Part shown: in pieces, positions 43,254 through 51,309 of the stretch
Layout: each line of letters begins with the position of its first letter
Position numbering within the stretch: position 1 is the stretch's first letter
Assembly: GCF_964218355.1 (NCBI RefSeq)
Contig: NZ_CAXPMC010000013.1
Span: 51,139 to 115,138, forward strand
Length of the DNA stretch: 64,000 nt
DNA from: Ferrovibrio sp964218355
GTDB lineage: Bacteria; Pseudomonadota; Alphaproteobacteria; Ferrovibrionales; Ferrovibrionaceae
Direction: 5' to 3'
Notes under the pieces: model-generated
Told to the model about the DNA's origin: nothing
The model's database searches: none
The model's input: the letters and a program-made list of their open reading frames with translations, nothing else
Translations under genes and position numbers: made by a program

Positions 43254-43868
43254 GTGGCGGAGGCCCGCGACAGCATGCCCGGCCGCGTCGAGGCGGCAAT
43301 CTTCCGCATGGCGCCGCCGCAGCTGCTGCCCGACGGGCGCTTCAACGTCACCGTCGTCTATCTCGAAATGACCCGCGCGCCGGCCGCCGATGCACCGAAC
43401 CCGCCGCCGCTGGTGCCGAAGCTGTCGCTGCTGAAACTCGACCGGCCGACGGTCGGCTTCTACCGCTATCTCTACGAGACCGTGGGCAAGGCCTGGCACT
43501 GGGTCGACCGCAACCGGCTGAGCGATCTGGCGCTGGGCCAGATCATCACCGACCCGAAGGTCGAGATCTGGGTGCCCTATATCGGCGGCGTGCCGGCCGG
43601 CTATATCGAACTGGACCGCCGCGACGAGGAGATGGCGCCGGCCAGGCCGGTCAACATCGCCTATTTCGGCCTGGTGCCGGATTTCTTCGGCCGCGGCATC
43701 GGCCCCTGGCTGCTGCGCGCCGGCATCCGCCAGGCCTTTTCCTACGGCACCCAGCGGCTGACGGTGAATACCTGCAATCTCGACCATCCGGCCGCCCTGC
43801 CGCTATACCAGAAATGCGGCTTCCGGCCCTACGAGACCCGCGAGGCGCCCTTCGACCCGCGGCTGTGA
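43254..43868 (+). CDS. GNAT-family N-acetyltransferase
   Basis: A 204-residue acetyltransferase starting with GTG. The acetyl-CoA part spans about residues 110-195: INIAYFGLVPDFFGRGIGPWLLR contains the pyrophosphate-binding FFGRGIG loop, followed by RLTVNTCNLDHPAALPLYQKCGF. The 60-residue N-terminal part has no clear match. It follows sseA by 18 bases and is probably the last gene of that transcript. Substrate unknown. Confidence 0.85.
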   Translation: MAEARDSMPGRVEAAIFRMAPPQLLPDGRFNVTVVYLEMTRAPAADAPNPPPLVPKLSLLKLDRPTVGFYRYLYETVGKAWHWVDRNRLSDLALGQIITDPKVEIWVPYIGGVPAGYIELDRRDEEMAPARPVNIAYFGLVPDFFGRGIGPWLLRAGIRQAFSYGTQRLTVNTCNLDHPAALPLYQKCGFRPYETREAPFDPRL

Positions 43869-43951
43869 GTCCGGCGCAAAACTGGCCCGGACTCCGCTTC
43901 GCGCAACTTTCTTTCTGGCCGTGTGAGCAATTTCAATGGCTTGCCTGGGGG

Positions 43952-43967
43952 TGTTTCACGTGAAACA
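43952..43967. other. parS chromosome-partition site
   Basis: TGTTTCACGTGAAACA is a perfect 16-bp palindrome (18 bp with the flanking G and C) and equals the universal bacterial parS consensus bound by ParB. It sits in the intergenic space between the GNAT and CGNR genes, as the only copy in this window. parS sites concentrate near the replication origin. Confidence 0.92.
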
Positions 43968-43982
43968 CATCGAGAACGATAG

Positions 43983-44615
43983 TCAGGCCCGGCCGGTCGC
44001 CCGCCGGTAATGCCGTTTCGCCTTGGCCCGGTTGCCGCAGCCCTCCATCGAGCACCAGCGGCGGCCGCGGTTGGGGCTGGCATCCACGAACAGCCAGCCG
44101 CAGCCCGGACCGGCACAGCAGCGCACCCGCCCCAGCCGGTCGGAGGCCAGCAGTTCGGCGGCCTGATGGGCGATGCGGATGATCGGCGCCGACAGGCCGA
44201 GCCCGGCCCGCGGCTCGGCCCAGGCATAGCCGCCGCCCGGCCGCGCCACCAGCCGCGCCGTTGCCGGAGTGGCGGCCAGCCAGTGATTCAGCCGTTCCAG
44301 ATCGGCGGTGGCGGGCTGCCCGCCCGCGGTTGCCGCCGCCACCAGCCGGTGCAGCGCCTCGCGCAGGGCCACCGCCTCGGCCAGGGCCTCGGCCGCCGCT
44401 TCTGGTTCGGCCGCCGCGGCGCCGTCCAGCGCCTTTGCCTCGCGCGGCTCCAGCAGGCCGCCGCGACTGGCCCAGACGAGCAGGGCCTGATAGGAGACCA
44501 GGCATTCCTCGGCCGCATCGGCCCGGCCGCGCCAGTCCAGCGTGTTGATGAAGTCCAGCGCCGGATGCCCGCCCAGCGGTTCGAGCTGCAGGATGCGCAG
44601 CGGTCCTCCGGTCAT
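43983..44615 (-). CDS. CGNR zinc-finger (ABATE domain) regulator
   Basis: A 210-residue protein. The N-terminal ABATE domain carries GGHPALDFINTLDWRG near residue 15, and the C-terminal CGNR zinc finger is CAGPGCGWLFVDASPNRGRRWCSMEGCGNRAKAKRHYRR, of which the four cysteines and the CGNRAKAKRHYRR end are diagnostic. These are probably DNA- or ligand-binding transcription factors. It is divergent from azlCD (82 bases between starts), its likely target. Confidence 0.9.
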   Translation of the reverse strand: MTGGPLRILQLEPLGGHPALDFINTLDWRGRADAAEECLVSYQALLVWASRGGLLEPREAKALDGAAAAEPEAAAEALAEAVALREALHRLVAAATAGGQPATADLERLNHWLAATPATARLVARPGGGYAWAEPRAGLGLSAPIIRIAHQAAELLASDRLGRVRCCAGPGCGWLFVDASPNRGRRWCSMEGCGNRAKAKRHYRRATGRA

Positions 44616-44661
44616 GCCCGATGCCCTGTCAGTGACCCTGTCATTCTAACCACCATACCGG

Positions 44662-44690
44662 TTGACGGGGCCGCCGCCAAGTCCTAGCGT
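44662..44690 (+). promoter_or_regulatory. Candidate azlC promoter
   Basis: TTGACG, 17 bases, TAGCGT, with the -10 ending only 7 bases before the azlC ATG. If used, transcription would begin at or almost at the start codon, giving a leaderless message. An AACC/GGTT pair flanks the -35 (44648-44664) and may be an operator. Confidence 0.35.
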
Positions 44691-44697
44691 CCCGGCC

Positions 44698-45423
44698 ATG
44701 ACCGACTCCGTCCTCCCCGCCGGCCCCGAACCCGGCCTGCCCGCCAGCTTCACCCGGGGCGGGGTGTGGCATGGCATGAAGCTGACCCTGCCCTACAGCG
44801 TCAGCGCCCTGCCCTTCGGCCTTGCCTTCGGCGCCGCCGCGGTGGGCGCCGGCGTCTCGCCGGGCGAGGCCGTGCTGATGAGTGCGCTGGTCTTTGCCGG
44901 CAGCGCCCAGTTCGCCGTGCTCAGCCTGTGGGCCGGCCCGCTGCCGGTGCTGGCCATCGTGCTGACCACCCTGCTGGTGAATGCCCGCCACGTGGTGATG
45001 GGCGCCGCCCTGCAGCCCTTCCTGGCCGGCCTGCCGCAGCGGCTGACGCTGGCCATGGCCGGCGGCATGACCGATGGCGGCTGGGCCATCGCCCTGCAGG
45101 AGGCGATGCGCGGCCGCCGCGATATCGGCATCCTGTGCGGCACCATCGTCATGCAATGGCCGGTCTGGGTCGGCGGCACCGCCATCGGCGCCCTGATCGG
45201 CGCCACCGGCATGGACCCGAAACGCTGGGCGCTCGACCTGGTGATCGCCGGTGTCTTCACCACCTCGGTGATCAGCCTGTTCCGCGGCCGCGGCGACGTG
45301 CTGCCCTGGCTGGGCGCGGTGGCCGGCACGCTGGCCGCCCTGCTGTGGCTGCCGGGCAACTGGTATGTGCTGATCGGCGCGCTCTGCGCCGGCCTTGTGG
45401 GGTTGCTGCGCCGTGACGACTGA
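44698..45423 (+). CDS. azlC: AzlC-family branched-chain amino-acid exporter, large subunit
   Basis: A 241-residue, multi-helix membrane protein. Family landmarks: ALPFGLAFGAAAVGAG near residue 35, the LVFAGSAQFAVLSLW loop and VNARHVVMGAALQPFL. AzlC and AzlD form the pair that exports branched-chain amino acids. The ATG at 44698 removes an extension of unlikely residues. It overlaps azlD by 11 bases. Confidence 0.92.
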   Translation: MTDSVLPAGPEPGLPASFTRGGVWHGMKLTLPYSVSALPFGLAFGAAAVGAGVSPGEAVLMSALVFAGSAQFAVLSLWAGPLPVLAIVLTTLLVNARHVVMGAALQPFLAGLPQRLTLAMAGGMTDGGWAIALQEAMRGRRDIGILCGTIVMQWPVWVGGTAIGALIGATGMDPKRWALDLVIAGVFTTSVISLFRGRGDVLPWLGAVAGTLAALLWLPGNWYVLIGALCAGLVGLLRRDD

Positions 45424-45733
45424 TCTCTTCGCCGTCGACCCCATCGCGCTGGCCGCCATCCTCGGCATGGCGGTGGCGACCTATCTCACCCGCGCCGGCG
45501 GCTTCTGGCTGATGGGCCATGTTGCCATCTCGCCGCGGCTGGAACGCTTCCTGCGCCACATGGCCGGCGGCGTGCTGATCGCCATCGTCACCGCGGCGGT
45601 GTTCAACGGCGACGGCCCGCTGTGGATCGGGCTCGGCATCGTGGTGCTGGTGATGCTGACCATGCGCAAGCCGATCCTGGCGCTGGCGGCCGGCGTGGCC
45701 GGCACCATCCTGCTGCGGCTGCTGGGGTTCTAG
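45413..45733 (+). CDS. azlD: AzlD-family branched-chain amino-acid exporter, small subunit
   Basis: A 106-residue partner of AzlC with four helices. Landmarks: MAVATYLTRAGGFWLMG and AGGVLIAIVTAAVF, typical of AzlD. The GTG start at 45413 overlaps azlC by 11 bases; the more upstream in-frame GTG at 45395 is less likely. Confidence 0.88.
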   Translation: MTTDLFAVDPIALAAILGMAVATYLTRAGGFWLMGHVAISPRLERFLRHMAGGVLIAIVTAAVFNGDGPLWIGLGIVVLVMLTMRKPILALAAGVAGTILLRLLGF

Positions 45734-45759
45734 CCCGGCCCGCGAGCGGAGGCCGCACC

Positions 45760-46251
45760 CTAACGTAAACTGACCGTGCCGCTGCCCGGCGTGGAAGCCC
45801 AGTCAACCACCTGCCAGCCACCGCCAACCGCGCGGCGCACCCGGTAACTGGTCGGCGGCGCCGGCGTCGTGCTGCAGTCGGGCGCATCGAGCTGAAGACC
45901 GCAATGGCGACCGGCAATGGCGATCACCGCCTCGTCCGGCGTGGTCTGCACGGCGCCGGCAATGCGATAGCTCCACCAGTAGGCCGGCCGCGCCGGGCCG
46001 GCAAACAGCACGCCGCCGGCCTGCGGCGGCCGCCAGACCGCCCAGCACAGGCTCTCGTCGCGGTTGGCGAAACAGGCCAGCAGGGTTTCGACGGCGCAGA
46101 GCGGGGTGCTGGGGCTGCCGATACAGGCACTGTCGCTGCGGTCGGCCGGGCCGATCAGGCGGTACTGCCCGCCGGGATCGACCGCAGGCAGCTGGGCCGC
46201 GGCAGGCAGGGCAAACAGCAGGCATAACAGAAGGATGACGCGAAACCGCAT
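45760..46251 (-). CDS. Small secreted protein of unknown function
   Basis: A 163-residue protein with a clear signal peptide (RVILLLCLLFALPAAAQ, cleavage after AAQ near residue 20). The mature part has six cysteines (for example ACIGS, PLCAVETLLACF, SLCW, HCGL, DCST), probably paired as disulfides in the periplasm. No named family recognised. It is convergent with azlD and is the last gene on the alphaproteobacterial side of the composition break. Confidence 0.65.
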   Translation of the reverse strand: MRFRVILLLCLLFALPAAAQLPAVDPGGQYRLIGPADRSDSACIGSPSTPLCAVETLLACFANRDESLCWAVWRPPQAGGVLFAGPARPAYWWSYRIAGAVQTTPDEAVIAIAGRHCGLQLDAPDCSTTPAPPTSYRVRRAVGGGWQVVDWASTPGSGTVSLR

Positions 46252-46345
46252 GACTCTCCTCCCTGGTTGTTATGCCGGGAGTATAGCATGCCGCCGCCGG
46301 CGCGCCGCCGGCTTTTTGCGGCGACGGCCGTTAGCACAGAAACGG

Positions 46346-47089
46346 TCAGTGCAGGATCTGGCTGAGGAACAGCTTGGTGCGCTCGTTCTGCGGATTGGCG
46401 AAGAACTCGTCGGGCCGGTTCTGCTCGACGATCTCGCCGCGGTCCATGAAGATCACCCGGTTGGCCACCTTGCGCGCGAACCCCATTTCGTGGGTGACGC
46501 AGAGCATGGTCATGCCGCCCTCTTCCGCCAGCTCGATCATCACGTCGAGCACTTCCTTCACCATCTCGGGATCGAGCGCCGAGGTCGGCTCGTCGAACAG
46601 CATGATCTTCGGGTTCATGCACAGCGAGCGGGCGATGGCGACGCGCTGCTGCTGGCCGCCGGAGAGCTGCCCCGGATACTGGTCGTGCTTGTCGCCCAGA
46701 CCGACCTTGTCGAGCAGCCGCAGGGCCTGCTCGCGCGCCTGCGCCTCGGCGACACCGCCGACGATGCGGGGTGCCAGCATCAGGTTCTGCAGCACCGTGC
46801 GATGCGGAAACAGGTTGAAGGCCTGGAACACCATGCCGACGCGGGTCCGCAGGCGGTTCAGGTTCGTGCGCCGGTCGTGCACCGCCTCGCCCAGCACCCG
46901 GATCTCGCCAGCGCTGATCGGCTCCATCGCGTTGAGCGTGCGCAGCAGCGTCGACTTGCCCGAGCCGCTCGGGCCGACGATGCAGACCACCTCCCCGCGC
47001 GCAACCGTCAGCGACACCTCGTCCAGTGCGGCAACGCCGTTGCCGTAGGTCTTGCAGACACCGCGCGCCTCGATCAGGACCTCAGTCAT
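46346..47089 (-). CDS. Amino-acid ABC transporter ATP-binding protein
   Basis: A 247-residue ABC ATPase of the polar amino-acid (GlnQ/HisP) group. Walker A GPSGSGKSTLL near residue 38, Q-loop MVFQAFNLFPH, signature LSGGQQQRVAIARSL, Walker B IMLFDEPTSALDPE and the H-loop VTHEMGFARKV. It drives the importer formed with the next two genes. The permease gene overlaps it by 8 bases. It is the first gene to the right of the apparent genome junction; the join could fall inside its 3' half, because this stretch is highly conserved. Confidence 0.93.
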   Translation of the reverse strand: MTEVLIEARGVCKTYGNGVAALDEVSLTVARGEVVCIVGPSGSGKSTLLRTLNAMEPISAGEIRVLGEAVHDRRTNLNRLRTRVGMVFQAFNLFPHRTVLQNLMLAPRIVGGVAEAQAREQALRLLDKVGLGDKHDQYPGQLSGGQQQRVAIARSLCMNPKIMLFDEPTSALDPEMVKEVLDVMIELAEEGGMTMLCVTHEMGFARKVANRVIFMDRGEIVEQNRPDEFFANPQNERTKLFLSQILH

Positions 47090-48044
47090 GGGCGAGCCTG
47101 CGTTCGAGCCGTCGTACCCAAATCGACAGCGCGCCGGTGAGCAGCAGGTACATCGCCGCGACCGTGAACCAGACCTCGAAGGGGCTGAAGGTCGAGCTGA
47201 CGACCTCGCGGCCGGCCTTGGTCAGATCCGTCAATGCCATCACCGACACCAGCGAAGAGTCCTTGATCAGGTTGATGAACTGCCCCGCCAGCGACGGCAG
47301 CGACTTCTTGAACGCCTGCGGCAGCACGACGTGTCGCATCGCCTGCGGGTAGGACAGGCCGAGGCTGCGCGCGGCCTCCATCTGGCCACGCGGCACGGCC
47401 TCGATGCCGGCGCGCACGATCTCGGCGACATAGGCTCCGGTGAACACCGACAGCGCGGCCACGCCCGCCGTGAACGCCGACAGGTTCATCACCGTGCCGA
47501 CGAAGAAGTAGAAGATGAAGATCTGCACGAGCAGCGGCGTGCCGCGGATCAGCTCGACGTAGGTCGCCGAGAGCGCGCGTGCCGCCGGATTGTGCGCGAC
47601 CCGGCCAAGCCCGGCGACGACGCCGATGGCGAGCGCGAACAGCAGCGACAGCGCCGACAGCTTGAGCGTGAGCCACAGTCCCCAGACCAGCGGTCCGGCG
47701 GCGATGCCGGAGCGCATCGCGATCGCATCGCCCTCGAACACCAGGTCGCCGTCGCCGCTGAGCACGCGGTCCAACGCGTCGATCCGCACCCGCTCGGCCG
47801 TGCGCAGGGACTCGACCTCGAGACTGCGCCCGTCGTCGGCAAGCTTCACGAAGCCGTCGAACGGCGCCACCACCTCCTCGCCGTCGAAACTCACGACGTA
47901 CTGGGGAATGCGCTCCCAGTGCCAGTTGTAGTCGACGCGCTGCGCCGCGGCGTAGACCCCGTAGCCGAGCGCGACCATCACTGCCGCGTACAGGACGTAC
48001 CAGCCCCAGGGTCGCACGGCCCGCCCCGGGTCAGCCGGCGACAT
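47082..48044 (-). CDS. Amino-acid ABC transporter permease with an extracytoplasmic insertion
   Basis: A 320-residue HisMQ-type permease. The core (about 115-315) has ELIRGTPLLVQIFIFYFFVG and EIVRAGIEAVPRGQMEAARSLG, the EAA coupling loop. Unusually, between the first helix (15-33) and the second (about 117-145) there is an insertion of about 80 charged residues (around SFDGEEVVAPFDG to EGDAIAMRS) that should face the periplasm. A single permease gene means it forms a homodimer. It overlaps the ATPase by 8 bases and the binding-protein gene by 14. Confidence 0.9.
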   Translation of the reverse strand: MSPADPGRAVRPWGWYVLYAAVMVALGYGVYAAAQRVDYNWHWERIPQYVVSFDGEEVVAPFDGFVKLADDGRSLEVESLRTAERVRIDALDRVLSGDGDLVFEGDAIAMRSGIAAGPLVWGLWLTLKLSALSLLFALAIGVVAGLGRVAHNPAARALSATYVELIRGTPLLVQIFIFYFFVGTVMNLSAFTAGVAALSVFTGAYVAEIVRAGIEAVPRGQMEAARSLGLSYPQAMRHVVLPQAFKKSLPSLAGQFINLIKDSSLVSVMALTDLTKAGREVVSSTFSPFEVWFTVAAMYLLLTGALSIWVRRLERRLAHD

Positions 48045-48846
48045 TCTTCAACCAGGCCGTGTTCTCGAACCACTTGCGATAGAGCGCATCGTAGATGCCC
48101 TCGTCGCGGATCTGCCGCAGGAAGTTGTTCAGCCAGTTGAGAAAGTCGGGGTCGCCCTTGCGCACCGCCCAGCCGAGCGCCTCGCGGGTGAACGGCTCGC
48201 GCAGGTGCACCACCGAATCCGCGAACCGCGCGGCGTAGATGACGTTGTAGGGCAGGTCGTAGACGAAGGCGTCGGCGCGACCGCTGCGCACCTCGATGGT
48301 CGCGTCGGCCTCGCTTTCGAAGCTCCTGATCCGCGCCTTGGGCATGAAGCGCCGCGCGGCGATGTCGCCCGTCGTCCCGAGCTTGGTGGCGATCGTGTAG
48401 CGCTCGTCGTCGAGCTGGCTGTAGCTGCTGATCGTCTCCCGATGCTTGGGGTTCATCAGGACCGACTGGCCGATGTAGATGTAGGGGTCCGTGAAGTTGA
48501 CCTGCAGGTTGCGCTCCGGCGTGATCGTCATGCCTCCCATCAGCACATCGAACTTGTCAGTCAGCAGCGCCGGGATGATGCCGTCCCACTGCGTGTTCAC
48601 TAGCGTCAGTTTCACACCCATCGACTTGGCCATCAGCCGGGCCAGATCGACGTCGAAGCCGATGATGTTGCCCTTGCGGTCGAGCATCTCGAACGGCATG
48701 TAGCCGGCTTCGAGCCCCACGCGCAACTCGCCGCGCTTGAGGATCTGGTTGAGCGTCGACTGCTCCCACAGCGTCTGGTCCGACGCCCACACCGGCAGGC
48801 ATGTCAGCAGGGCGAGCAACAGACTGGCACAGACCGATCGAATCAT
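48031..48846 (-). CDS. Amino-acid ABC transporter substrate-binding protein
   Basis: A 271-residue periplasmic binding protein with a signal peptide (SVCASLLLALLTCLPVWA, cleaved after about residue 21). Family 3 landmarks are ILKRGELRVGLEAGYMPFEM, GFDVDLARLMAKSMGV and LPYNVIYAAR. The ast genes transcribed away from it suggest arginine or a related basic amino acid as ligand, but residues cannot prove it. The ATG at 48846 is preferred (MIRSVC). Confidence 0.9.
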   Translation of the reverse strand: MIRSVCASLLLALLTCLPVWASDQTLWEQSTLNQILKRGELRVGLEAGYMPFEMLDRKGNIIGFDVDLARLMAKSMGVKLTLVNTQWDGIIPALLTDKFDVLMGGMTITPERNLQVNFTDPYIYIGQSVLMNPKHRETISSYSQLDDERYTIATKLGTTGDIAARRFMPKARIRSFESEADATIEVRSGRADAFVYDLPYNVIYAARFADSVVHLREPFTREALGWAVRKGDPDFLNWLNNFLRQIRDEGIYDALYRKWFENTAWLKNVAG

Positions 48847-49024
48847 CACGATGAACCTTGTCGAGTCGTCCCGCCCGCACGGCTGCCTGCGGGCACGCGT
48901 CCGGAAGAAGAGGCCGTGGGCATCCGCCGCTTCCCGGCGCACCCCCAGGATTCCCCTCATGCGTAATATCCGCGTGCAGGACACGATGTAGATTCCCCCG
49001 ATTAGAACAGAACGGGTCCGGCCG

Positions 49025-50239
49025 ATGCGAGAGGAGTTCGCCCCCTTCCTGCAGTGGATCGACGCGCAGTTGCCGGAAATGCGCGACGCCCTGGTGCAAC
49101 TGTCCGACCAGAACTCCGGCAGCTTCAACGCCGCCGGCGTGCGCGCGGTCGGCGAGCGCCTGCGCGAACGCTTCGCGCCGCTCGGCTGCACGCACGAGTG
49201 GATCGAACTGCCGGCCTTCGTGTCGACCGCGGACGACGGACGCCCGCGCGAACACCCCGTCGGACCGGCGCTGCGCCTGCGCCAGCGGCCCGATGCGCCG
49301 CTGCAGGTGTTTCTCGGCGGCCACCTCGACACCGTCTTCGGGCCGGATCATCCGTTCCAGAAGACACGTCCGGACGGCGACGACGGCCTGCACGGCCCCG
49401 GCGTCGCCGACCTCAAGGGCGGGTTGCTGGTGATGTGGGCCGCGCTCGCGGCGCTCGAGCGCAGCCCGTGGCGCGAACGCATCGGCTGGGAAGTCCTGCT
49501 CAACCCGGACGAGGAGATCGGCTCCGCCGGCTCCGATCCCCTGCTGCGCGCCGCGGCCGGCCGCAACCGTTTCGGCCTGATCTACGAGCCCTCGTTTCCC
49601 GATGGCGGACTGGCGTCGGGCCGCAAGGGCAGCGGCAACTTCGATGTCGTCGTCCACGGTCGCGCCGCGCATGCCGGCCGCAACCCGGAGGAAGGCCGCA
49701 ATGCGCTGCGCGCCGCGGCCGACGCGATCCGCGCGATCGACAGCCTCAACGGCAGCCGCGACGGTGTGACGCTCAACGTCGGCTATGCCCACGGCGGCGG
49801 CCCGCTGAACGTCGTGCCGGACCTCGCGGTCTTCAAGCTGAACGTGCGCACCGCGATTCCGGACGATCAGTGCTGGGTGCAGGAACAACTCGACCGCATC
49901 CTGATCGGCGCGCAGCGTGACGGCATCCGCTTCGAGCTGCGCGGCGGCTTCACCCGGCCGCCGAAAATCGTCGGCGCCCGCGCGCAGACGCTGATCGACT
50001 GGCTCGGCGACTGCGGGCGCGCCCTCGGCACGCCACTCGCGTTCAAGCCCACCGGCGGCTGCTGCGACGGCAACAATCTCGCCGCACACGGCCTGCCGAA
50101 CGTCGACAACCTCGGCGTCGTCGGCCGCGATATCCACTCGGACGCCGAGCGCATGCGCGTCTCGTCGCTGACCGAGCGCGCGAAGATCTCCGCGCTGCTG
50201 CTGCTGCGCTGCGCCAGCGGCGAACTGGAGTGGCACTGA
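49025..50239 (+). CDS. M20-family metallohydrolase of the ast cluster
   Basis: A 404-residue dizinc peptidase/amidase of the M20 family. Metal ligands are visible in GGHLDTVFG (near 98), GVADLKGGLLVMW with D (near 123), NPDEEIGSAGS with the catalytic E (near 160) and a C-terminal H in GRDIHSDAE. Because astE is absent and the gene heads the astA-astD-astB group, it may remove the succinyl group or act on a related acylated product (inference). It is divergent from the ABC transporter. Confidence 0.85.
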   Translation: MREEFAPFLQWIDAQLPEMRDALVQLSDQNSGSFNAAGVRAVGERLRERFAPLGCTHEWIELPAFVSTADDGRPREHPVGPALRLRQRPDAPLQVFLGGHLDTVFGPDHPFQKTRPDGDDGLHGPGVADLKGGLLVMWAALAALERSPWRERIGWEVLLNPDEEIGSAGSDPLLRAAAGRNRFGLIYEPSFPDGGLASGRKGSGNFDVVVHGRAAHAGRNPEEGRNALRAAADAIRAIDSLNGSRDGVTLNVGYAHGGGPLNVVPDLAVFKLNVRTAIPDDQCWVQEQLDRILIGAQRDGIRFELRGGFTRPPKIVGARAQTLIDWLGDCGRALGTPLAFKPTGGCCDGNNLAAHGLPNVDNLGVVGRDIHSDAERMRVSSLTERAKISALLLLRCASGELEWH

Positions 50240-50295
50240 CATGACGGCCCGCCTCGACCGCACCGGACGGCGCGCCGCGCCGGGGGACATCTGAC

Positions 50296-51309
50296 ATGCG
50301 CTACATCCGCCCGATCGAAGCCGACGACCTCGACGCCCTGCTGCAGATGGCGCGCACCGCGGGCGCCGGATTCACCTCGCTGCCGCCCGACCGCGACACC
50401 CTGCGCGCCAAGGTCGAACGCTCGCTCGCGTCCTTCGCCGAGGACGTGCGCGAACCCGGACACCAGCGCTACATGTTCGTGCTTGCCGAATCGCAGACCG
50501 GAGAGATCGGCGGCTGTTGCGCCGTCGAGGCGGCCTGCGGCCTCGACGAGCCGTTCTACAACTACCACGTCGGCCTCACCGTCCACGCCAGCCGCACGCT
50601 GGACGTGTACACGCGCGTGCCGACGCTCTATTTGTCGAACGACCTCACCGGCACGAGCGTGCTGTGCTCGCTGTATCTGGCCCCGGCATTCCGCGAGAGC
50701 GGCATCGGGCATCTGCTGTCGAAGTCGCGCTTCCTGTTCATCGCGGGGCAGCGCCCGCGCTTCGCCGACAAGATCATCGCGGAAATGCGCGGCGTCTCCG
50801 ACGAGACCGGCCGCTCGCCGTTCTGGGAGGGGCTGGGCCGTCACTTCTTCAGCATCGAGTACGAGCGCGCCGAACACATCGTCGGCCAGGGCAACAAGGC
50901 GTGCATCGCCGAACTGATGCCGACGCACCCGATCTACACCACCCTGCTGCCGCCTGAGGCGCAGCAGGTCATGGGACGCGTGCACGAACAGACCGCGCCG
51001 GCGCTCAAGCTGCTGGAGCAGGAGGGCTTCCGCTACCAGCGTTACATCGACATCTTCGACGGGGGACCGACGGTGGAGGCGCCGACAGCCCAGGTACGCT
51101 CGATCCGGCGTTCGCGGCTGCTGCGCGTGCGCGTCGGCGAGCCAGCCGGACGCGGCCTGCCGCATCTGGTCTCCAACCAGTCGCTGGGCGGCTTTCGCTG
51201 CGTGCTTGCCCCGCTCACGCCGCAGCAGGACAGTGTGAGCCTGACACCGGAATTGGCGACGACCCTGGGCCTCGCCGAAGGCGACAACGCACGCGTGGTG
51301 GCGCTATGA
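50296..51309 (+). CDS. astA: Arginine N-succinyltransferase
   Basis: First enzyme of the arginine succinyltransferase pathway (337 residues): succinyl-CoA plus arginine gives N2-succinylarginine. Landmarks are MRYIRPIEADDLDALLQMA, TGAGFTSLP-like GAGFTSLPPD, SNDLTGTSVLCSLYL, and SKSRFLFIAGQRPRFADKIIAEMRG, abbreviated, all family-typical. Overlaps astD by 4 bases. Confidence 0.95.
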   Translation: MRYIRPIEADDLDALLQMARTAGAGFTSLPPDRDTLRAKVERSLASFAEDVREPGHQRYMFVLAESQTGEIGGCCAVEAACGLDEPFYNYHVGLTVHASRTLDVYTRVPTLYLSNDLTGTSVLCSLYLAPAFRESGIGHLLSKSRFLFIAGQRPRFADKIIAEMRGVSDETGRSPFWEGLGRHFFSIEYERAEHIVGQGNKACIAELMPTHPIYTTLLPPEAQQVMGRVHEQTAPALKLLEQEGFRYQRYIDIFDGGPTVEAPTAQVRSIRRSRLLRVRVGEPAGRGLPHLVSNQSLGGFRCVLAPLTPQQDSVSLTPELATTLGLAEGDNARVVAL

